From the NCBI GenBank assembly GCA_002373165.1, contig DFJS01000023.1, positions 1,227-8,487 on the forward strand: DNA of 7,261 nucleotides, read 5' to 3'. The notes beneath the pieces are model-generated. The model was not told the origin of the DNA. It ran no database searches and worked only from the letters and a program-made list of their open reading frames with translations. The stretch comes from Ruminococcus sp. UBA3665 (GTDB taxonomy: Bacteria; Bacillota; Clostridia; Oscillospirales; Ruminococcaceae). Below, piece by piece: positions 1 through 5,887 of the stretch; the first letter of the stretch is position 1; the number at the start of each line of letters is the position of its first letter. The position numbers and the translations under genes were made by a program.

Positions 1-47
1 CCTTCGGGTTATGAGCCCGACGAGCTACCGAGCTGCTCCACCCCGCG
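1..47 (-). tRNA. Initiator tRNA-fMet (CAT), partial, cut by left edge
   Basis: Read on the minus strand, the 47 bases start CGCGGGG and continue through a D-arm (GAGCAGCTCGGTAGCTC) into an anticodon arm with loop CTCATAA; the CAT anticodon is at 13-11. Three consecutive G-C pairs (GGG/CCC) close the anticodon stem, and the 5' base is C; both are hallmarks of bacterial initiator tRNA rather than elongator Met or Ile tRNA. The sequence closely matches the well-known bacterial fMet tRNA 5' part. The T-arm, acceptor 3' strand and any encoded CCA lie outside the window. The tRNA would charge with methionine, be formylated and start translation. A strong promoter sits just upstream at 80-108. Confidence 0.95.
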
Positions 48-79
48 TTCTATTATTTGATATTTCAGATTACTTATAT

Positions 80-108
80 AGTATATCACAAAATCTGATG
101 TTTGTCAA
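80..108 (-). promoter_or_regulatory. Sigma-A promoter of the tRNA-fMet gene
   Basis: On the minus strand, TTGACA (108-103) and TATACT (85-80) are separated by exactly 17 bases. The -35 is perfect consensus and the -10 differs by one base. The predicted start is near 73, leaving roughly 25 nt before the mature tRNA 5' end at 47, as expected for a processed stable-RNA precursor. An inverted pair CAGATT (66-71) / AATCTG (92-97) flanks the -10 box; this could be chance in AT-rich DNA. The rest of 109-261 is AT-rich with homopolymer A/T runs, and I see no gene in it. Confidence 0.85.
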
Positions 109-261
109 GAGATTTTTAAAATTTTTTTAATCTTTTTTCATTTTCGTGCAAAATAAACAAAAAAATATAACGCGAATTAAAAAAATAGATATTTCAGCCA
201 TGTGATTAAAAAGGGAAGCAGCTCTGTATAAATCAGTCAGGATTCTTACCAGCAGTGCAGA

Positions 262-292
262 AAAGCGACTAAGTTTTTCTCTTAGCCGCTTT
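262..292 (-). terminator. Rho-independent terminator of the polysaccharide operon
   Basis: Arms 262-273 and 281-292 pair over 12 bp around a 7-nt loop. One position pairs only as G-U in the minus-strand RNA and would be an A-C mismatch on the other strand, so the hairpin is best formed by the leftward transcript. The stem ends in a short U run (TTTT then CTG). It lies about 45 nt after the stop codon of the Wzz-like gene. The U tract is short, so efficiency may be moderate. Confidence 0.65.
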
Positions 293-338
293 AGAACAGA
301 CTGGATTTTATTGTCAGGTGTATGCAGTCAAAATAAAA

Positions 339-1871
339 TTATTCTTTTGTTTCTTCTTCAGTTTTTACGGAAACGGCTGGTTCTGCGGAAATAAATTCCT
401 GCTGTACCGGATTATTTTTATTTTTTTTCCGGTTATCTGCGATTAATGCTGAAATAAATGCGGCTGCAAAATAAATGACAAAGAACAAAGCTTCTACAAT
501 CAGAACCGGCTCCATTGCTGCTTTGATAATGCTCTTTGCGGTATGCAGTGCAGAAGAACTTGCAGGAACGAGAATATTATAAGAATTAGAAAGATATACT
601 GTTTCATAGTATTCATTTGCAGTATCGTTTACTTTCTGCAAAAGCACATTGATTTTTTCACTCAAAGTTTGAAGATCGGCTTCTACGCGTTCTATTTTTT
701 CTTTGGAAGCAGAGGTTTTATTTTTATTCAGTTCCGTGATTCTTTTCTGATACATATCAATTCTTTGTGCGGCGGTAGAAACGGTTTTCTGGGCACTGAT
801 TTTTCTGTTAATCAGATTATCATATTCGGCAGAAGCCTGTGTATACTGGGAAGTATCCTGCTTATCGCCGTAAATAATAATAGTATCTTTTTCGTAATCT
901 GCAATTGCCTCTGTGACGGTTTTCAGTTCATCTTCGGCTATTTTTTTCTGACGGTTGAGCTGTTCTACTCTGTAATCATAATATGCGAGCAGTGTTTCTT
1001 TATCTTTTGTGATAGTATGGATATTAATATAAGAAGAGATGACATCGAGGTCTACTTCCCGGAGTGTACCGATAGATTCGGAAAGGTCTGCAAAGGTATT
1101 GCCGGTAGAAGAAGCGCGGAATCTGGTAGAATCGCTGGAAGAAAGGCCATTGACATAATCCTGAAGAGTAGAGAGGGTAGAATCGAATACATCCACGGCC
1201 TGGGCGTAATCATAATCGTTATAATCCAGAGTTGTCACAGCACTTCCCAGGGCTTTGTTAAAGCCGTAAGTATCGAAGAAGTATTCTGAATAGGATGTTA
1301 AAATTGTATTAAATACTTCTACGGCGCGGGTGCCTTTATAATCTGTAGCAGAATAATTGAACGTTACAATAAACTGTGTGGGATAAATTTTTACCTCCAG
1401 CATTTTTTCACCGGCAGTCAGGTTGCCCTGCTGATAGATACTCTGGTACATTGTAATTTTATCAATCGCATCTGTGGGGCGGATTCCTTCAATGATAATA
1501 CCCTGACGGATATTTTCCAGCTGTTCCATATCTTCTCCCAGGTCAGTCAGTGCTTTTTCAATTACGGCAGGATTTTTTAATGTATTCACATCAAATGTTC
1601 TGCCATTGGGGTCTTTTCCGCTTTCGATGCCGTCATAATTAAAACTGATGACAGCATTGAGCACTTTCAGCTGATCAGAAGCAAACACGGCATATCCTGT
1701 GGGGATCAGTACACCTGCCAGGATGGCGACTGCCAGCCAGATGAGAAGAAATCTTTTCAGCTGCTTTATTATACCAGAGAAAGAAATAATGATATCTTCT
1801 TTTTCTTCTTCTGAATTTTTTAGTGTGACATTTAAAAAGCTTTCATTTTTTTCTGTTTTCTCATTTTCCAT
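339..1871 (-). CDS. Wzz-type polysaccharide co-polymerase / chain-length determinant-like protein
   Basis: Predicted 510-residue inner-membrane protein. One membrane helix lies near the N-terminus (about 41-63) and one near the C-terminus (about 455-477). Between them is a long extracytoplasmic region of about 390 residues that includes two strongly charged coiled-coil stretches (about 288-330 and 345-420). This two-helix, coiled-coil layout is typical of the Wzz/GumC/CpsC family, which sets chain length or supports export of surface polysaccharides. No tyrosine-kinase domain is fused, and the cytoplasmic tail (479-510: basic then Glu-rich) contains no Tyr. At 510 residues it is much larger than CpsC-type proteins (about 230). 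The start is placed at ATG 1871-1869 because AAAGGTG lies just upstream; an upstream in-frame GTG at 1925 lies inside a hairpin. It follows the sugar transferase by 94 nt, probably on the same transcript. The family call rests on architecture and neighbour rather than on residue-level motifs. Confidence 0.8.
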   Translation of the reverse strand: MENEKTEKNESFLNVTLKNSEEEKEDIIISFSGIIKQLKRFLLIWLAVAILAGVLIPTGYAVFASDQLKVLNAVISFNYDGIESGKDPNGRTFDVNTLKNPAVIEKALTDLGEDMEQLENIRQGIIIEGIRPTDAIDKITMYQSIYQQGNLTAGEKMLEVKIYPTQFIVTFNYSATDYKGTRAVEVFNTILTSYSEYFFDTYGFNKALGSAVTTLDYNDYDYAQAVDVFDSTLSTLQDYVNGLSSSDSTRFRASSTGNTFADLSESIGTLREVDLDVISSYINIHTITKDKETLLAYYDYRVEQLNRQKKIAEDELKTVTEAIADYEKDTIIIYGDKQDTSQYTQASAEYDNLINRKISAQKTVSTAAQRIDMYQKRITELNKNKTSASKEKIERVEADLQTLSEKINVLLQKVNDTANEYYETVYLSNSYNILVPASSSALHTAKSIIKAAMEPVLIVEALFFVIYFAAAFISALIADNRKKNKNNPVQQEFISAEPAVSVKTEEETKE

Positions 1872-1901
1872 CAGATTACACCTTTCATATAAGATTATTT
1901 T

Positions 1902-1951
1902 AATCAAACGGGACACTTCACCCACAGCAGGAATGAAGCACCCGTTTGATT
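1902..1951 (-). other. Intercistronic stem-loop between sugar transferase and Wzz-like gene
   Basis: A perfect 11-bp stem (AATCAAACGGG 1902-1912 with CCCGTTTGATT 1941-1951) is followed, across a small internal loop, by a second 5-bp stem (CTTCA 1916-1920 with TGAAG 1934-1938) around a 13-nt loop. No U tract follows on either strand: the leftward transcript continues AAAATAATC. It is therefore unlikely to be a plain terminator. It lies 15 nt after the sugar-transferase stop and about 30 nt before the Wzz-like start codon. It could protect the upstream message, act as a processing site, or tune the ratio of the two proteins. Confidence 0.6.
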
Positions 1952-1965
1952 GCGTTCAGATTATT

Positions 1966-2700
1966 TCAGCAGTTTTTTCCTCCGAATACATGTGCAATGG
2001 TTTTCAATACAATTTTAATATCCGTCAAAAGCGAACGTTCTTTTATGTATTTGCGGTCCAATGCAATTTGTTCTGCCAAAGAGAGCGAATTTTTTCCGCC
2101 GATCTGCCAATAGCAGGAAAGCCCCGGCACAACACTCAGTCTGTCAGAAGGAAGATTAGCCTGTTCAGAAGGAATAAACGGACGGGGACCTATCACAGAC
2201 ATATCTCCTTTGAGGATATTCAGCAGCTGCGGCAGTTCATCAATCGAAGTACGGCGGATGACACTGCCCACTCTGGTAATTCTGGGATCTTTTTTCATTT
2301 TAAAAGTAGCACCGCTTCCCTCGTTCTGTTTCATCAGTTCTTCGCGGCGGGCATCCGCATCCAGGTACATGCTGCGGAATTTATAAATTTTAAACGGTTT
2401 TCCGTCTTTGCCGATACGTGTCTGTGTATAGAACGGAGAGCCGAAATCGTCCGCTACGATGCATACTGCCGTCAGCAGCAGGACAGGAGAAAGCACTGTC
2501 AGCGCGGCAGCAGAGCACACCACATCACTGATTCTTTTTACTTTTTCATAAACCGGTTTTTCATCCGGAATTACGGGTGTTTCCAGTGCAGCGCGTTCTT
2601 TCAGCAGACTTGCATTGGTATGCATCCGGATCACAGGTGCAGACTGTTCCTGTTTAGGGTCAGGATTTTCCTGATATGCCAGATTTACTGTTTTAATCAA
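1966..2700 (-). CDS. Polyprenyl-phosphate sugar phosphotransferase (bacterial sugar transferase family)
   Basis: 244 residues. It should transfer a sugar-1-phosphate from a nucleotide sugar to undecaprenyl phosphate, the first membrane step of exopolysaccharide or glycan assembly. Visible hallmarks are a hydrophobic segment at about 58-83 containing Ser71-Pro72 (re-entrant membrane hairpin), KFRSM at 107-111, the catalytic Asp-Glu pair D154-E155 in SIDELPQ, GPRP at 171-174, and a conserved C-terminal part with PGLSCYWQI at 192-200. It is the short form: the catalytic domain follows a 50-residue polar N-terminus, without the extra four-helix domain of WcaJ/WbaP. The start is TTG at 2700, chosen because AAAGGGGGAG lies 6 nt upstream; the first internal Met (26) has no ribosome binding site. 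The sugar substrate cannot be read from the sequence. It is the first gene of the leftward polysaccharide unit. Confidence 0.92.
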   Translation of the reverse strand: MIKTVNLAYQENPDPKQEQSAPVIRMHTNASLLKERAALETPVIPDEKPVYEKVKRISDVVCSAAALTVLSPVLLLTAVCIVADDFGSPFYTQTRIGKDGKPFKIYKFRSMYLDADARREELMKQNEGSGATFKMKKDPRITRVGSVIRRTSIDELPQLLNILKGDMSVIGPRPFIPSEQANLPSDRLSVVPGLSCYWQIGGKNSLSLAEQIALDRKYIKERSLLTDIKIVLKTIAHVFGGKNC

Positions 2701-2798
2701 CGTTAACTCCCCCTTTGGTTTTTACAATGCAGCTAGTACAAAAACCGGACATGCATCGCTGTTTTTCCCCTCAAAAAAACAGGAAGCATAGCAGGCTA
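2701..2798 (-). promoter_or_regulatory. Structured 5' leader of the sugar-transferase operon
   Basis: The predicted transcript has an untranslated leader of about 97 nt. Hairpin A pairs CTGTTTTT (arm 2775-2782) with AAAAACAG (arm 2759-2766). Hairpin B pairs arms 2737-2746 and 2717-2726 over 10 bp. Two of its pairs are G-U only in the leftward RNA and would be mismatches on the other strand, which favours a real RNA element. Hairpin B ends directly against the AAAGGGGGAG ribosome binding site (2716-2707). The U-rich and A-rich arms of A and B are interchangeable, so alternative folds are possible. A 7-codon reading frame (2756-2733) with a GAGGGG site ahead of it ends inside the B loop. I do not recognise a known riboswitch class. 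Confidence 0.45.
2733..2756 (-). CDS. Possible 7-residue leader peptide (uORF)
   Basis: ATG at 2756-2754 opens a frame reading M-H-V-R-F-L-Y followed by TAG at 2735-2733. GAGGGG (2772-2767) lies 10 nt upstream, a slightly long but workable ribosome-binding distance. The frame covers one arm of leader hairpin B, so a ribosome translating it would open that hairpin next to the sugar-transferase ribosome binding site. Such a short frame can occur by chance, and there is no run of one amino acid that would name a regulating signal, so this is a tentative call. Confidence 0.25.
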   Translation of the reverse strand: MHVRFLY

Positions 2799-2804
2799 GT
2801 TTTA

Positions 2805-2833
2805 ATTATACAGGATTCTTCGGGTTTTGTCAA
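2805..2833 (-). promoter_or_regulatory. Perfect-consensus sigma-A promoter of the polysaccharide operon
   Basis: On the minus strand, TTGACA (2833-2828) and TATAAT (2810-2805) are separated by exactly 17 bases. Both hexamers are perfect. Transcription should start near 2798 and read the leader, the sugar transferase and the Wzz-like gene. Such a strong core promoter suggests control by repression or in the leader rather than by an activator. Confidence 0.88.
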
Positions 2834-3029
2834 TAGTTCACAAACAGAAACATAATTTTTGTACAAAACCAATAAAATGCAAAACAAAAGTAAAATAAAA
2901 TCCGTGAAGCAAAGCATAAAATACAAATTGTATAGTCAGGATTTTTATTTTCTGTACATTTTTCCGGAATCTCCATATTTTAGAATATTACAAATTACAC
3001 TCTGTAATGTTGCATAATAATCATAGCAT
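2834..3029. promoter_or_regulatory. AT-rich spacer upstream of the polysaccharide promoter, with short palindromes
   Basis: No gene is supported here. The stretch holds a perfect 12-bp palindrome TTTTGTACAAAA at 2857-2868, about 24 bp upstream of the promoter -35, with a related half GTACAAAAACC inside the leader at 2736-2746. It also holds ATTACA twice (2987-2992, 2994-2999) followed by its inverse TGTAAT (3003-3008). These are operator-like but unassigned, and AT-rich DNA yields such words by chance. The only frame of note (2877-3017, 46 codons) lacks a ribosome binding site. Confidence 0.3.
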
Positions 3030-3076
3030 AAAAAAGAAAGCTTGTCAAGCGGTTTTCGGGATTCTCGGCAAGCTTT
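3030..3076 (-). terminator. Rho-independent terminator of the two-component operon
   Basis: Arms 3037-3046 and 3067-3076 (AAAGCTTG/CAAGCTTT core of 8 bp) enclose a loop of about 20 nt. On the minus strand the stem is followed by TTTCTTTTTT, a good U tract. It begins about 40 nt after the kinase stop codon and separates the two-component operon from the polysaccharide operon. Read on the plus strand, the same stem is followed by a T-rich stretch (TATAATTATTTTTTATT), but no rightward gene lies before it. Confidence 0.8.
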
Positions 3077-3116
3077 ATAATTATTTTTTATTACTGTGAA
3101 ATCTTTTTGTGCAGAA

Positions 3117-5123
3117 TTACATCGTCATCAGGAAACGAATCCATGCGCCCTGCTCGCAGGTAACCTGAATTTTAATTTTATGAATTTCCATAATGCTTTT
3201 AGCAATGGCAAGTCCCAGACCATAGCCATTTTTTCCCTTATTATTTCTTGCTTTGTCTCCGCGGTAGAAGCGTTCAAAAATTTTATCTGTTTCTTCCTGA
3301 GAAATTTCACAGCCGGTGTTATAAAATTCCAGAACAGAATTATCGCCGCGGCGTATCAGGGAAATTTTAATTGTTCCGTGCTCGCTGGAATACTTCATGG
3401 CATTATCGATAAAAATAGCCGCAAGCTGACGGATATGCTGCTGACTGCCGTTATACATGATATCAGGCTGAATATCAATTTCAAGATTTTTTTGTTTTTC
3501 AAACGCCTGACTTTCAAACGGGAGCACAGTTGCCTCGATTGCCGTGCTGAGATTGAATTCTTCAAACACATAATCCTGTCTGGCATTATCCATCCGGGCA
3601 AGGCGGAGCAGATCGCCGACCAGCTGATTCATACGGACTGTTTGTTCCTGGATATAATGCAGCCATTTATTTTCGCCGATTTCGTCCTGAAGAATATCCA
3701 CATTGGCAGTCAGGACAGCAATCGGAGTTTTGAGTTCGTGACTGGCATCGGAGACGAACTGTTTCTGACGGTCCATTGCTGTTTTGACGGGCTGAGTAAT
3801 CCAGCGCGAGAAGAAAATCAGAAAGACCAGCAGTACCAGCAGCACCAGAACGCCGGCAATGACTGTTGTACGGAACAGGTTATTCAGCAGGCCCTGGTCG
3901 GAAGTTTTATCTGTGACAACCAGAAGCGTGCCGTATTCTTTTTCGGCTTTATAATATTGCAGCCAGCCGTACATGCCTTTTTGTCTGCCGGTACTGAGAA
4001 TTGCGGCGAGAATTTCCTCGGCCTGTTCATCGTCATAATTTTCCGTATTGCGGATGCCTAAAAAATTCCCGTCCTGATCGGCCATCAGTGCAAAATGATC
4101 CAGAATGATATTTAATTTCCATTTATTAGGGCGCATTTCCATGCGGAAATCATTGTTATTCCGGTTTTGATTATTATTATTGCCGTCTTCCGGTTTTTGC
4201 GGAGGCGTTTCCTGCACAGCAGCAGTTTCCGTGACTGTTGCAGTTTCTGTTCCGGCGGCAGAAGTTTCTGTTTCGGAAGTATATGCTGTTGTTTCATCCG
4301 GAGCAGATGCCTGTTCTGTTTCCGGCGGAACGGCAGTTTCTGTAATTTCTTCCGGCAGTACAGCTGTTGTTTCGGGCGGAACTGTTTCCGGTGACGGTTC
4401 AGAAGGCGGTTCTTCCGGGGGCGGAACGGGGTCAGCCACAGCAGGCACTTCCGGAGGCGGATTTGTTTCCGGCGGAAGTGTTTCCGTCAGAACCGATTCC
4501 GGCGGAGGATCTGTTTCATAATTTTGCAGCGTTTCTGATATTTCTTCAGTTTCCGGCGGATTCATCCACGGAGGGGGATACGGTTCATATCCGGGTGGAA
4601 AATCGTCGTCATCGAAATCGAATTCATCGTCATTATCATCATTGTCGTCATCATCATCGTCATCGTCAAAATCCGGAGGTCTGTCATCCCGGCGATCGCG
4701 GCGGCCGCCCCTGCCGAACTCCCCCCAGTTATCTTCTGGAATCCAGCCCAGAGCATGAATACCGGGCGGCTGTACCTCGGCGAGCGCAACTGTTTCAGAT
4801 TCTGTTTCCGGCTCTGTGGGCGGCGGCATCATAAACTCATCCGGAGGGCGTTCGCCGTCGGGCGGAGGGATATCCTCCATCGGCCTGTCATCATTCAGGG
4901 AATTATACCTGTCACTTTCGGCAATTTTAATCAGGAGTTCCATTGACTGTGACTGGCTGACAGTTTTCATAATCATATTAATTGCTGTCAGCATGACGAT
5001 AAACACCAGAACCAGAATCCCCATTGCAGTGGCGACAAACTTAATCTGCATTTCCTTGATGACATCCGGATGAATCAAAGCTTGCAGCCAGTGCGGCAGT
5101 TTTTCAACAGGGAATTTTTTCAC
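3117..5123 (-). CDS. Membrane sensor histidine kinase with long Pro/Glu/Thr- and Asp-rich extracytoplasmic domain
   Basis: 668 residues. Order: short cytoplasmic N-terminus, membrane helix about 29-52, extracytoplasmic region about 53-417, membrane helix about 418-438, short linker without an evident HAMP domain, HisKA with the H-box SHELKTP (phosphoacceptor His462), and HATPase_c with N-box FIDNAMKYS (Asn574), F-box FERFYR (616-621) and G2 box GYGLGL (633-638). The G1 region is N-T-G-C-E (602-606) instead of the usual D-x-G-x-G. The outer region contains a Pro/Glu/Thr-rich stretch (about 85-310), an Arg-rich patch (138-148), an Asp run (151-174), an Asn run (315-324) and a small, probably folded segment next to the membrane (about 326-410). 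The start is GTG, 3 nt after the regulator stop, so translation is probably coupled; only a weak GGCGAG site is seen. It should phosphorylate the adjacent PhoB-type regulator. The stimulus is unknown; an envelope or cation signal is a guess. Confidence 0.93.
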   Translation of the reverse strand: MKKFPVEKLPHWLQALIHPDVIKEMQIKFVATAMGILVLVFIVMLTAINMIMKTVSQSQSMELLIKIAESDRYNSLNDDRPMEDIPPPDGERPPDEFMMPPPTEPETESETVALAEVQPPGIHALGWIPEDNWGEFGRGGRRDRRDDRPPDFDDDDDDDDNDDNDDEFDFDDDDFPPGYEPYPPPWMNPPETEEISETLQNYETDPPPESVLTETLPPETNPPPEVPAVADPVPPPEEPPSEPSPETVPPETTAVLPEEITETAVPPETEQASAPDETTAYTSETETSAAGTETATVTETAAVQETPPQKPEDGNNNNQNRNNNDFRMEMRPNKWKLNIILDHFALMADQDGNFLGIRNTENYDDEQAEEILAAILSTGRQKGMYGWLQYYKAEKEYGTLLVVTDKTSDQGLLNNLFRTTVIAGVLVLLVLLVFLIFFSRWITQPVKTAMDRQKQFVSDASHELKTPIAVLTANVDILQDEIGENKWLHYIQEQTVRMNQLVGDLLRLARMDNARQDYVFEEFNLSTAIEATVLPFESQAFEKQKNLEIDIQPDIMYNGSQQHIRQLAAIFIDNAMKYSSEHGTIKISLIRRGDNSVLEFYNTGCEISQEETDKIFERFYRGDKARNNKGKNGYGLGLAIAKSIMEIHKIKIQVTCEQGAWIRFLMTM
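4194..4871 (-). repeat. Low-complexity coding region (PPE/PETE repeats and Asp tract) in the kinase
   Basis: This codes for kinase residues about 85-310. Degenerate units such as PPETE, TETLPPE and PETVPPETT recur, visible in DNA as repeated TTCCGGCGGA-like words on the plus strand. The Asp tract is coded by mixed GAT/GAC codons at 4602-4673, giving an imperfect trinucleotide repeat. Such repeats can change length by slippage in steps of three without losing frame, and can cause assembly errors. Confidence 0.8.
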
Positions 5124-5126
5124 AGA

Positions 5127-5801
5127 TTACTCGCCGCCTTCCAGAAAATAGCCTACGCCCCGTGCAGTCTTGATTGTCACATTTGACCCGATGACATGCA
5201 GTTTTTTTCTCAAAAATGAAATATAGACTTCTACATTGTTATATTCCACATCGCTTTCATAGCCCCATATTTTCTCGATAAAGCGTTCTTTGGGAATCAG
5301 CTGCTTAGGATTGGCCATCATCAGTTCCATAATCTGGTATTCTTTCAGGCTAAGCTTGACGAACTGTCCCTCTCTGCTCAGGCTGAACGTACTTTTATTG
5401 AGGGCAACATCGCCGTAAGTAAAGGCATCAGTAATCACCTCGCCTTTTCTTCTGGTAAGAGCGCGGACACGGGCGAGCAGTTCGCCGCTGACAAAAGGCT
5501 TGGTCAGAAAGTCATCTGCCCCGCTGTCGAGACCGGTAATTTTATCTTCGATATCTGATTTTGCAGTCAGCAGCAATACGGGGGTAGAGATATGCTTTTT
5601 CCGCAGAATGCGGAGCACATCCAGCCCGTTCATTTTAGGCAGCATAATATCCAGCAGAATGCAGTCATACAGGCCGGTCATAGCATATTCCAGGCCGTCC
5701 TCACCGTCATAGACGGCATCGACAATATATTTATTTCTTTTTAAAATTTCGCTCAGAGCCTCGGCGAGAGCTTCTTCATCTTCCACGACTAAAATTTTCA
5801 T
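5127..5801 (-). CDS. OmpR/PhoB-family response regulator
   Basis: 224 residues, normal length for the family. The receiver domain (1-120) shows the acidic pair E7/D8, phosphoacceptor D51 in LLDIMLP, T79 and K101-P102. The C-terminal winged-helix DNA-binding domain (about 125-222) has the usual SLKEYQIMELMM start, a recognition-helix region around EYNNVEVYISFLRKKL and the closing TARGVGYFL hairpin. The protein should bind direct-repeat DNA when phosphorylated by the kinase encoded 3 nt downstream. ATG 5801 is preceded by GGGAGGG at about 9-15 nt. The upstream control region carries two CTTGAAA repeats 11 bp apart at the position expected for autoregulation. The signal and regulon cannot be named from sequence; no subfamily such as PhoP or VanR is claimed. 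Confidence 0.96.
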   Translation of the reverse strand: MKILVVEDEEALAEALSEILKRNKYIVDAVYDGEDGLEYAMTGLYDCILLDIMLPKMNGLDVLRILRKKHISTPVLLLTAKSDIEDKITGLDSGADDFLTKPFVSGELLARVRALTRRKGEVITDAFTYGDVALNKSTFSLSREGQFVKLSLKEYQIMELMMANPKQLIPKERFIEKIWGYESDVEYNNVEVYISFLRKKLHVIGSNVTIKTARGVGYFLEGGE

Positions 5802-5830
5802 AGCATGATCCCTCCCATGTAATTAATCTG

Positions 5831-5864
5831 ATTATACTATATTTTTCTTGAAATAAGCTTGAAA
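5831..5864 (-). promoter_or_regulatory. Response-regulator promoter with 11-bp phased direct repeats
   Basis: On the minus strand a TATAAT -10 box lies at 5836-5831. Ten bases upstream are two identical TTTCAAG words (5853-5847 and 5864-5858) separated by CTTA, an 11-bp repeat period. No good -35 hexamer is present at the 17-bp position (AGCTTA), which fits an activator-dependent promoter where the regulator replaces -35 contact. The transcript would start near 5824 with a leader of about 23 nt. Confidence 0.55.
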
Positions 5865-5887
5865 AATTTTAAGATTTATGCTATACT
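5859..5887 (+). promoter_or_regulatory. Sigma-A-like promoter of the spoVAC-like unit
   Basis: TTGAAA (5859-5864), a 17-base spacer and TATACT (5882-5887) with a TGC extension give a good vegetative-type promoter. The -35 lies inside the second CTTGAAA repeat, so a protein bound to the repeats would compete with RNA polymerase. The predicted start near 5894 leaves a leader of about 96 nt containing a 10-bp hairpin before the ribosome binding site. A clear sigma-G (forespore) promoter, usual for spoVA operons, was not found. Confidence 0.6.

Noticed and set aside
543..1289. 248-codon rightward frame opposite the Wzz-like gene
   Set aside because: Antisense frame rich in Ile/Phe/Cys with no ribosome binding site; the minus-strand gene has a coherent membrane and coiled-coil architecture.
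1872..1925. Longer N-terminus for the Wzz-like protein from an in-frame GTG at 1925
   Set aside because: The GTG lies inside the intercistronic hairpin loop, while ATG 1871 has a good AAAGGTG site; the extra 18 residues are not family-like.
1699..2706. 335-codon rightward frame opposite the sugar transferase
   Set aside because: Antisense to a gene with clear catalytic motifs; Phe/Ser/Arg-rich product typical of a shadow frame.
2701..2798. Known riboswitch (for example c-di-GMP) in the leader
   Set aside because: None of the conserved core motifs I know for these classes is present.
2877..3017. 46-codon rightward frame (starts M-Q-N-K-S-K)
   Set aside because: No ribosome binding site and no recognisable domain; composition follows the AT-rich spacer, and it overlaps the palindromic words.
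4180..4521. Gly/Ser/Val-rich rightward frame opposite the kinase repeat region
   Set aside because: It is the reverse of the Pro/Glu/Thr repeats; low complexity is inherited from the opposite strand.
4602..4673. CRISPR-like or tandem non-coding repeat
   Set aside because: The periodicity is the 3-base codon period of Asp codons within an intact reading frame.
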